DNA from: Lytechinus pictus
Taxonomy: Eukaryota > Echinodermata > Echinoidea > Temnopleuroida > Toxopneustidae
Reading direction: 5' to 3'
Assembly (NCBI RefSeq): GCF_037042905.1
Contig: NC_087247.1
Span: forward strand, 76,678,420 to 76,742,419
DNA: 64,000 nucleotides
Every line of letters starts with the position of its first letter. Within the stretch, counting starts at the first letter, position 1. The position numbers and the translations under genes were made by a program. Below, piece after piece: positions 55,371-64,000 of the stretch. Below the pieces are notes generated by a model. The model was given only the letters and a program-made list of their open reading frames with translations. It did no database searches and had not been told where the DNA came from.

Positions 55371-58300
55371 TTAACTCTCACTGTCATCGCTCCACGGCGC
55401 GTCATCGGACAGCTTTCCTGTCAGATCATTACTCTGTTCAAGGTCTACTTCATCAGACTGATTAACATCATCTAAGTCTAGGTCTGACTCCCCTCCTGCA
55501 TCTTCAGCCAGTTTCTCAGGCAAAGGCTCTCCTTCAAACCACTTTGGCACATAATGTCCTCCCCTATCCATCCAACCAAAGTCTTGGGGATGAATGTCCT
55601 TCGTCGGTTCTGGAACATGTGAACGCCTCCACATCATGGCTATGTAGTTTGCACGTAGTATATGCTGAGTTAGACTTTTCTCACATGGAGGCAAGGATGC
55701 ACAGTTGATTTTCTTGGCCTGTACGTCGTTCCCTTTCCCGCGTGTCATTTTGACGAAGGACTGATATCGAGCCTCATTGACGTCAGTGAGTCCCTTGAAA
55801 CCATACATACGGCATACAAACGCGGTGACTTTTGTCCTGTCAACCAAATCCCCACACAGAGATCTCAATGCATACACGTAGTTGGCGTCTTTCTCCAGGT
55901 GACTGAAAGGTGTTGCTTTGCCCTTTCCATAGAATGCAGAGTTGAAATCACATCCACTTAAAGCATGAAACCCAATTAGGGCCTCACTTAGTCCGGTCTG
56001 TTTCTCCTCAAGATGTCTTGAAATTTCAGTTACATTGATCATCCTCCGGTTGTTACCAGAACCAAAGTCCATCATGATTGTTGTGGTTTGAGGCATCTTT
56101 GCAGCCAGCCCGACCAGTATGACGAGTACGTCTGTGTCAGAAGATCTAACCATCATTCTGCCATCAACTCTATGAGCGTGGAATGCTATCAACGTGTCAG
56201 CCTCCTCGTGGTGTCCCTGAAACTCATCGGGAACGTCAACTTCTAATACTCCCATAGAGTTCACTCTTAATTTCAGACAAGTGCCGCCCTGTGAAATGTA
56301 GACTGTTTTGTTTCCTATGATTGGAGCATAGTACTCTTTCTTTACTTCCTGTAAAAGGAATTGTGCAAGTGCATCTTTGAATCCACCATCTTTGATCAAT
56401 TCAACACCCTTCCTTTTCTGCTGCTGCTCCGACCCTGTAATAACGTACGAACTAGCCTCACTCCGCACATATCCTCTATTCATCCTCTCGATATCCTTGA
56501 TGGAAGGCTCAACATATTTGTCCAAGAGCAGATGAACAGATTTTCCACTAGCAGAGCACACCTTGATCATGATGTCTGATACGATTTTGCCGTAGGTGAA
56601 AGTGTTGTGGGAAGATAAAACTTCATGCAGAATGAGTCCGCCATCGAACAGAGTGGTATCTGTTTTCGTGGTTGTGGGAGATGATGTTTCATCTTGAGGT
56701 GGCAGTTGTTTTTTCTCTAAGAGCTTGGTGAGATTTGATTTATCGGTCTTGGTTGGTGTACCATCAGTATGCGCCAGAGAAAGTGGAATCTCAGTGATGG
56801 GAAAGCAGAGAACCTCATGCAAGTCGATTCCAGTCTTGGATAAAAGATAACCGAATGCATCTCTTACGCCTTCAGCTGCACCAAGAGCTTTCTTTTCTTT
56901 TGATGGCCTTTTCTTCCCGTTAGCAGCTGCAAAGTTCTGAACCTTAACCCGCTTAACTGTCTTCAGCAATCGGCTATCATCCGCGACACACTGTGCATGA
57001 AATTCTTGCCTCAGTGATGCTCCGCGCTCCAGGATACCCAGTAGGTATTGCCTTGTTGTAGAACTGGCAGCTTTTCCTGTCGCAATGTTGACTAGGGATG
57101 TTGGTGCTTCCACTGCAAATGGGTTGCAAGTGTCGTCAAGCATCTGGATGAGCTTCCCTGTATCAGTATTGTCTCTCTGAATCCTCCATGTACGTAACTG
57201 ATTCGCGGGAGTTTCTCCTGGCTGAATGCCACTCATTTCCTTCATCTCGGATACAGCCATGCTCCGTTGAGAAAGAGTGACACACCACCTACGGAATGCA
57301 CCTTCTGAACTTGCAAAGTGGGTGATTCCGGTAGTCGATGACGCTGCGTCTCTGTTTACGGTTTGTTCAAGAGTGAGGTCGATCGGTGCTCTAGAATATG
57401 CCTTTCCGGTTCGTCTTGTTGAAAAGGCACCAGCTTTCAGGATTTCTATTTCTTCTTGGTTGAAATGTTGCAACTTCTCTAGATAGTATGAACCCCAGCG
57501 TGCATAGTTCGGGCGGTTCAAACTGAAGAACACCTCAATCAAGGAGGGTAGTACTTCCGTATACAGCTCCACATTGTTTGTTCTCACTGCACGCTGGAAT
57601 GCCCGAAACAATGGGTTGATGAGATACACATACGTTGCCCAGAATGATGCGGTTTCTCCAAGTTCACCCTTGATAGTGCGTTGGAAAAACTCTTCGTATT
57701 CCTTTGCAAGCTTTTGGAATTCTTCACGGTCAGTGACTCCAGCCTGGGCCTTTGTATCTCCTTTTGGTAATGCCCCCATCTCTTCCAAGACCTCACTGGT
57801 ATCCTGGCCGGCATTGCTGATGAAGCGTTCAAGCAGTGCTTTCTCCATTACATTTGCAGCGATTTGGTGAACTCTCGTGCATCTATTGTACAGTTTTCCG
57901 TGAATGAAGCCATTGACGGATCCTGCTGCCAAGATATTAGCTTCAGTTAGTAGATACTCTAGGCCAGAATCGGCGATGTATGTGCTAATCGCTCCAAAAA
58001 ATGCCAGCTCAATATGGAAATGACCAAGCAAGATCATCAATCTATCGAAGATAGGCGATTGCAAGGATTGGATACAAAACGCCTTGGAGGCAACTGCGAG
58101 ATCATAGGTGACCGGATGGTAAGCCATCTTGTTCTCGTCTGCCACTTTCAGTGACCGATACATACTAGTAGTCTCTTGCACAACATCATTCATTGTAGGT
58201 GGTTGTGAAATTGGATCCATGTAGGCGATTGCAGTGAGAGGTAGAGGGTCATTTACAAAGTTTGAGTAAAACCCATTGAAGAGGGGAAGTTGATTTTCAC

Positions 58301-58529
58301 GCAACAGTACTAGCCACATGAAGTCAATGTTGGTGGCTTTCAAGAGAACATACTTCCTATCGTGTTCACCCGCTTCGTCATCATCAGTTTGTTCAAACTT
58401 GAATTTTGCCGTCTTGAGATTTCTGCGGAAAGGCAAGATTTGCTTATCAGTTCCTTCGAATGACCTCCTGGGTGCTCTTACGACTGAGTTGCTTGATTCT
58501 GTCCTATGTTCTCGAATTTCAGCTTCCAT
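55371..58529 (-). pseudogene. Unnamed PIN/XPG-like nuclease-fold protein, main C-terminal part
   Basis: A 1052-codon open frame starts at the ATG at 58529. Conserved coding continues upstream in frame to 58583 (SLHVTVGIAYQ), so the ATG is not the true start. Residues 1-380 are mostly helical (LMILLGHFHIELAFFGAI, YIADSGLEYLLTEANI). Residues 660-870 carry the acidic set of FEN1/XPG-type PIN folds in order: VHLLLDKY (D670), HHEEADTLIAFHA (E775, E776, D778), SSDTDVLVIL (D798, D800) and LSGCDFNSAFYGKGK (D861), the last like the GxD...GxG of their helix-turn-helix. RANYIAMMW and DFGWMDRGGHYVPKW follow, then an acidic tail ending WSDDSES. I recall similar unnamed, multi-copy proteins in cnidarians and fishes. 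I assign no function. The nuclease-fold reading is inference. This frame is open, but the gene upstream is broken. Confidence 0.75.
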
Positions 58530-58583
58530 GTCTCGCCCCTTACTGACATTCTGATAGGCGATGCCAACAGTAACGTGGAGACT

Positions 58584-58760
58584 TCATGATGGCCGCGATC
58601 TTTTTTTTCTTCTTTTTTTGCTCAAAGTGAGCGGCAACCCTAGTAACAAGCAAGCTATGGTCATTGGACTTCGTTTTTTTTTGCTCAAAGTGAGCGGCAA
58701 CCCTAGTAACAAGCAAGCTATGGTCATTGGACTTCGTTCCATCCTGTCTTTCATTTAGCC
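58584..58760. repeat. Two direct copies of a roughly 60-bp unit
   Basis: TTTTTTTGCTCAAAGTGAGC, then GGCAACCCTAGTAACAAGCA and AGCTATGGTCATTGGACTTCG occur twice in a row at about 58610-58738. They fall between two coding pieces of the broken gene. Confidence 0.85.
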
Positions 58761-58794
58761 TTTATTAATATGTCAGTCTCATTTCCCTTTCTTT

Positions 58795-59330
58795 ACTTAT
58801 TTTTTTTTTTTTTTATTCTGTTCATTGCTTAGTTTTTCTTCCTTTCATTCATTCATAATCTCTTTCCTTTCTTTCTTTCTTTCTTCCTCCCTTTCTTTCT
58901 TTCTGTTTATCTTTCCTTTTTTCTTTCTTTCTTTCTGCGTTTCTTTCTATTTTACTTATTTTTCTCTCTTTTCTTTTCCATTTTCTCTTTTCTTTCTTGT
59001 TGATTTTTTCTTTTTCTGTTATTTATTTCTTCTTTCTTTTTATCTTCATCATGTTTTTGATTCTTCATTATTTTCTTTTTTTTCTGATTTCATGATTTTT
59101 TACTTCTTCTCCTCTTCATTTCTTTCTTTCTCCCTTCCCTTTGTTTGTTCTTTCTTGTTATCATGCTTCACTTTTGTTTTGTTTTCTTTCATTCATTTTT
59201 TTCTGCTTTTTTTCTGAACCGTTATGTCTCTTTACTTTCCTGCTTACTTCTTGTTTCCTCCTTTCGTTCATTTTATTGAACTATTTATCTCTTTCACTAC
59301 TTACTTATTTTCTTTTGTGCCCGTGTAAAA
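58795..59330. repeat. Pyrimidine-rich low-complexity tract
   Basis: TTTCTTTC-type sequence runs for about 530 bp. The long Phe/Ser/Leu open frames here are artefacts of composition. Confidence 0.9.
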
Positions 59331-59480
59331 AAAATAGATTAATCACGGTGTATGAAATGCCTATTTCCCGCAATTTGCCAAAAAACAGATCGCACGATAT
59401 TCCCTTGATGAGCGTTTCTATTGATAAAAACAGCCAATCGAAAGTGCATTTTGATTGGTGATATTTAGAAAAATGGGCGT
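59331..59480. repeat. Hairpin repeat
   Basis: CGATATTCCCTTGATGAGCG with CTATTGATAAAAACAGCCAA, and frames open on both strands, suggest a short inverted-repeat element. The arms are imperfect. Confidence 0.35.
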
Positions 59481-59785
59481 GGTGAAGATGAGAAAGGGGC
59501 ATTCTTTACAGAGATAAAATCGCCTTAAGAATATTTTTAAATACTGATTTGCAACAATTTCAGCGTCTTCCTATCTCAATGGGAAATGATAAAAGATGTC
59601 ATATTTTATCATTCATCATTCTATTATCAAGAACATTTTTTCATTTTCATTCTGCCGGGAGTGATTTTTTAGTCTTAACTCTTGTCTTAATTTTTCAAGT
59701 TTTCTGCTTCCCAAACGTTGGATTTATGAGTCTTCATAGTCAACTATCAAATTTAAGATTAGTTCATAATAATTTCGCAGTCTAC

Positions 59786-59980
59786 CTGTTGCTGAAGAAG
59801 GTTCAAGTTCTAAACCAGTAGGCATAAGTAGGTCTTCAGATGAGCATGTGTACGCAATCTCCGTGTCTAGACGTTTGCAGTCATAGTAGTTTGTTGAATG
59901 ACCAAGACGATTTAGAACAGTCATTGTCGTCTTCGACCCAAGCATTGATGTCAGACCCAAACCTAAAGAGGTGTGCTTCC
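59786..59980 (-). pseudogene. Unnamed PIN/XPG-like gene, middle part after the transposon
   Basis: Read on the minus strand from the transposon border, this piece begins with the duplicated GGAAGCAC and encodes KHTSLGLGLTSMLGSK, VLNRLGHSTNYYDC and LDTEIAY, then PTGLELEPSSAT. It ends at a possible donor (ACAG then GTAGAC). SLGLGLTSMLGS..., LNRLGHS and LETE-type text is conserved, as I recall, in related cnidarian and fish proteins just before the block that resumes at 58583 (TVGIAYQN). The reading frame continues without change from the piece at 62052-63212, apart from the inserted element. Some 15-20 residues expected between this piece and 58583 are missing or lie in an unseen exon. Confidence 0.7.
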
Positions 59981-62051
59981 GGCTTATTATATTCACTCGC
60001 GTCGCGTTGGTAATCACATGCGTTTTTGATTTTTGGCGTTTTTTTTTCATTTCGGTGCAATTTTTTTTCTAACGGTGTCTTCAATGGGACAAACACGCTG
60101 GGAAAATAAAATGAAATTGAAATTCGAGTTTCGTTTTAAGCCGGCAAGTGCCTTAAATAAGATGTACTCGACTACTGTTTTAACATAACAAACAAGCAAA
60201 TCAGCCATGTGGCTCAACTAACTTAGAATAGATCCGGACTTCTACTTTGTCTTATACGAGGACTCCGAGTCGGAACTTGCCATATCTGCCACATCGATAT
60301 TACATCGTATCATTCCCATATGCGGACATGCCTGCATGCAATGGCCCCAAGGCGGCCGGCCGCGGTCGGACACGACGTGCATCGGTAGCATGGAGCAAGC
60401 TAACGTGAGTCGAGCCGAGTTAGATCCCACGTTACATATGAGGCGCCGATTGTACCAATATAATATAGAACAATTATTTGTTATATAATCATTATTCATT
60501 AAATAATAACTATTATTTATATATAATTTACATTCTATTTGTAAATAATTACTATTATATAAAATAACATTCTAATTATTTATATATAATTCCAAGTAAT
60601 ACTTCATTATTTGTAAATAATAATAGTTCGACATTCTATTATTTATAAATAATGATTATTTGTTTTTCATTATTTATAAATACTGATTATTTGTTTTTCA
60701 TTATTTATAAATAATGATTATTTCTTTTTAATTAATTGTAAATAATGATTATTTTTTTTCATTATTTATGAATAATGATAATTTGTTTTTCATTATTTAT
60801 AAATACTGATTATTTGTTTTTCATTATTTATAAATAATGATTATTTCTTTTTAATTATTTGTAAATAATGATTATTTTTTTCATTATTTATGAATAATGA
60901 TAATTTGTTTTTCATTATTTATAAATAATGATTATTTGTTTTTCATTATTTATAAATAATGATTATTTGTTTTTCATTATTTATAAATAATGGTTATTTG
61001 TATATAAATAACGATTATTTGTATATAATGGCAAACTGTAAAAATTGTTTATAAATAATGATTATTTAAAAATAATGGGATACTCAAACAAAAATGTTAT
61101 TTATAAATAATGAAACACGATGAATTTTCATTATTTATAAATAATGGGAAACTCAACAAATTATTTATAAATAAAGAAATGTGCACTGGTATTGTTAATA
61201 GATAATTATCATTTACAAATAATAGAAAACTCGACAAACTTATTTATAAATAATAAAAAAACGAATTGCAATTATTCATAAATAATGAAGTATGCAGTGT
61301 CATTATTTATAAATAATGAAACACAAAAATTATTATTTATAGATAATGAAAAACCAATAATCATTATTTATAAATGATGGAATGTCGAACTATTATTATT
61401 TACAAGTAATGAAGTATTACTTGAAATTATATATAAATAATTAGAAATGTTATTTTATATAATAGTAATTATTTACAAATAGAATGTAAATTATATATAA
61501 ATAATAGTTATTATTTAATGAATAATGATTATATAACAAATAATTGTTCTATATAATATTGGTACAATCGGCGCCTCATATATAACGTGGGATCTAACTC
61601 GGCTCGACTCACGTTAACTTGCTCCATGCTACCGATGCACGTCGTGTCCGACCGCGGCCGGGTCCGGCTGCCTTGGGGCCATTGCATGCAGGCATGTCCG
61701 CATATGGGAATGATACGATGTAATATCGATGTGGCAGATATGGCAAGTTCCGACTCGGAGTCCTCGTATAAAACACAGTAGAAGTCCGGATCTATTCTAA
61801 GTTAGTTGAGCCACATGGCTGATTTGCTTGTTTGTTATGTTAAAACAGTAGTCGAGTACATTTTTTTTAAAGGCACTTAATTGCCGGTTTAAAACGAAAC
61901 TCGAATTTCAATTTCATTTTATTTTCCCTGCATGTCTGTCCCATTGAAGACACCGTTAAAAAAAAATCGCACCGAAATAAAAAAAATCACCAAAAATTCA
62001 AAACGCGAGTGATTACGAACCCGCACGCGACGCGAGTGATTATAAACTGCC
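59981..62051. mobile_element. Foldback transposon inserted in the coding sequence, exact 8-bp target duplication
   Basis: GTGCTTCC (plus strand) is present at 59973-59980 and 62052-62059. The ends are GGCTTATTATATTCACTCGC and, reversed, GGCAGTTTATAATCACTCGC. The arms of about 480 bp stay complementary (CGTCGCG, CGGTGTCTTCAATGGGACA, GTTTCGTTTTAA, CCACATGGCTGATTTGCTTG, TCGGACACGACGTGCAT). An 8-bp duplication fits hAT-like transposition. The mirrored frames at 60242-60499 and 61587-61781 are the same arm seen twice. Confidence 0.92.
60480..61555. repeat. AT-only palindromic minisatellite in the transposon centre
   Basis: Units of about 30 bp such as CATTATTTATAAATAATGAT and TATTTGTTTTT repeat across the centre. 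ATTATTTATAAATAAT is itself a palindrome, so the whole block can fold in many ways. The left half carries TTTTTCATTATTT and the right half its complement. Confidence 0.9.
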
Positions 62052-63212
62052 GTGCTTCCATGGCCTCACACGACCCCTTGACACATTGAACACTGCATCC
62101 GATGCCATCGATGAAGACCTCACGGGTGTTGCCTCGCTGGACGAAGGGGACAAACCACTCGTCAAGGTTTCAAAAGATATCTTGGTCAGATGAGGGATAT
62201 CTGGTGAATTGTCCTTCAAAGTTTTTATTGATGTGGGTTCAGGGGTTTTTGTATGTTCCATTTGAAGAATCTCGGATCTTAGGAACAGGGCGGTGCGACG
62301 AATTTCGTCTTCTTCAATGTTCACGTTTCTCAAACGCAATTCTGCTTCCTCGATGCTCATATCCTGTGGATATAAGAAATTTCCATCCCTGTTCGATTCT
62401 TTTGTGATCATGAGTTTGTCACCAAACTTGCTCTGTATTTTTCGGATGAAACACTGTGACATGTATGAATTGATGTCTTTCTCACATCCCCACTTTTCCT
62501 TGAACTTTTCTTTGTACAAGTCCATCACTTTGCATGCATACTTGGGTACACGTTTCTGAATTATTTCTTGGTCTATGTAAGCCGTGAAATCTTCAAATAT
62601 TTGGTCATGTTTCTTCTTGGTGGACACATAGTCATGAGTACTCCTTTCTTTGTGTGTTTTAGTTCCTTTTAGAAATTTCACCCGGCATGTATTATGATAA
62701 TGCAACTGTTTCGCGATCAAATCTTCTGAACCAAGAGAGAGTATGACCTGACTGCTTTTCAATTTGGACTTGCTCTTCGCAGCCTTAATGAGCAACTTAC
62801 TATGCTCTATGGTCTCTACTTTATGTAGCTTCTCAAAACTACTGTCCTGGGAACATGATCTTTTGCGCTCAGTAAAGCAAAAAATACACAAGCTTCCCAG
62901 AACCCCATTTACATCTGACAGAGGCAAGTCAGACTGAGACCTAGTAGATTTAGCAGCAGTTGGCGGGTGTTGGGTACTCTTGGCATCTTCGTCCGAGGCT
63001 TTCTTTTTAACAGCGCAATACTGACTGTTACATTAGGTATGGTAAAACAAATCACAAGAGGGATCAGCTGTAAATATATCTTGTGTAGCTGTGACATATT
63101 TATCTGTCTTTAAGGATCATCGACGTTCAGCAGCATTTCTCAAAGCTACCTGGGACTTGAACTTCTTCACACCTGGTGCCTCACTTTCGCTCTTTTTGCA
63201 GATGATGCAAAC
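62052..63212 (-). pseudogene. Unnamed PIN/XPG-like gene, N-terminal zinc-binding part with two stops
   Basis: An acceptor (CAATTTCAG) precedes GTTTGC at 63212. One frame then reads VCIICKKSESEAPGVKKF, DIFTADPSCDLFYHT, CNSQYCAVKKK, SLCIFCFTERKRS, QLHYHNTCRVKFLKG and DINSYMSQCFIRKIQSKFGD. Two repeated C-x2-C...YH-x2-C units are visible. The first unit holds two in-frame stops: TGA at 63117-63119 and TAA at 63033-63035, the latter directly before its last cysteine. The open frame after them runs to RGRVRPWKH at the transposon border, and the stop beyond that lies inside the transposon end. So the copy is either dead or starts after the stops. The frame joins that of 59786-59980 exactly across the insertion. 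Confidence 0.72.
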
Positions 63213-64000
63213 CTGAAATTGAATAAAATAGATGTATAAATGCACAACACAGGACCCAATCTTGTCAAAGTATTAGTATTTTAATTAAAAAGAGGATCAA
63301 CGAATCGCATTTCATGTTTTCTGGTAACTTTATCCATCTCACTTGCCTATTGTCCCAGTGACGTAGATCTGGTCCTATATAGCAGTGGGGAATCATAGAA
63401 ATATTGAAATGAAAATTCGAAATTTAGGGGAAACCCAAAACACGGGATATTAGCGTATGCATTGCTAACATCACCATCTTTCGGTTAAAGGTCTATGGTG
63501 ATTTTCAACATGTCAGTAGCGAGCGAAGCAAGCGCGCAGAATGGCGTGTCCCCAAAAACCTCTTTCAAGCGGTTTGTAATTATCACAACAAGGGCCATGG
63601 ATACGGGAATATATTGCTGTGTGCCCAATACTAACATTTATTACTTTTGGTGATAACATTGAAAGGCCGGAATAAAATATCACTTTGATTTATCAACCTG
63701 GAAGGTGCGGTATTTGCCAGTTCTCCTCTTTCTCTCATTTCGGTTACTTTTCTTTCTATTTCCACGTTTATTTATTTTTAAAACTTCATTTCCCTTTCTT
63801 GTTATTTTCCTCTTTTATCCCTCATAATCCTGTGCGTCACCATTAAAGGGACGAGGCTGCTTCAGCATCCAAGACCCAACTATATTTCCCCATTCCCTTT
63901 TTATTCTTTTTTAAAATATATTTTATTCGAGACGGCAAGGGCTTTTGTCAAACAAAAATATATTTCTTATCTCTATTATCCTTTCCTTTCTCCCTATTAT
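63213..64000. other. Upstream intron or flank of the broken gene
   Basis: No exon is recognised. A short CG-containing patch at about 63525-63565 and a pyrimidine-rich stretch at 63720-63830 are the only features. Confidence 0.35.

Noticed and set aside
58825-59461. Open frames of 106-130 codons rich in Phe, Ser and Leu
   Set aside because: Product of a pyrimidine-only tract.
60242-61781. Mirrored frames MLPMHVVSDRGR...SSDSESSYKT
   Set aside because: Arms of the 59981-62051 foldback element. I considered a domesticated short gene, but one copy is simply the complement of the other.

Overview
This is animal nuclear DNA. Genes are split by introns with GT/AG borders, the intergenic space is AT-rich, and most of the window is repeats: palindromic (foldback) and short inverted-repeat transposons, a LINE, tRNA-derived SINE-like repeats and a 7 kb satellite. 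The mix of repeats looks like a marine deuterostome, most likely an echinoid. I infer the taxon from repeat style and have not tested it.

Layout. At 1.5-5.3 kb, on the minus strand, lie three coding exons of a ciliary protein that I recognise as C3orf84/CIMIP7-like. At 26.8-37.9 kb, on the plus strand, lie three phase-compatible exons of an IHO1 (CCDC36)-like meiotic protein. As I recall, these two genes are also divergent neighbours in vertebrates, so the window appears to keep an old head-to-head pair. The roughly 21 kb between them is filled by a frameshifted RNase-H-bearing LINE (9.4-14.9 kb, minus) and several layers of nested inverted-repeat elements (15.6-25.1 kb).

From 25.8 to 47.9 kb the sequence is almost entirely repeats: minisatellites, inverted-repeat elements that carry 150-160 bp tandem units, foldback elements with 8-bp, TTAA or TA target duplications, and two SINE-like copies. 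From 48.0 to 55.0 kb there is a 44-bp satellite of about 160 units with higher-order duplications.

From 55.4 to 63.2 kb, on the minus strand, is a large unnamed gene. Its N-terminal part has C-x2-C...YH-x2-C zinc-binding units. Its C-terminal part has a PIN/XPG (FEN1)-like acidic residue set (D, EEAD, DTD, GCD). This copy is broken: a 2.07 kb foldback transposon with an exact 8-bp target duplication sits inside the coding sequence, and two in-frame stops lie in the first zinc unit. Its last codons closely resemble the adjacent 44-bp satellite monomer, which suggests that the satellite grew from the gene end, or the reverse.

Most short open frames elsewhere are chance frames in palindromes and low-complexity DNA. 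I found no CRISPR array, no rRNA and no intact tRNA gene.
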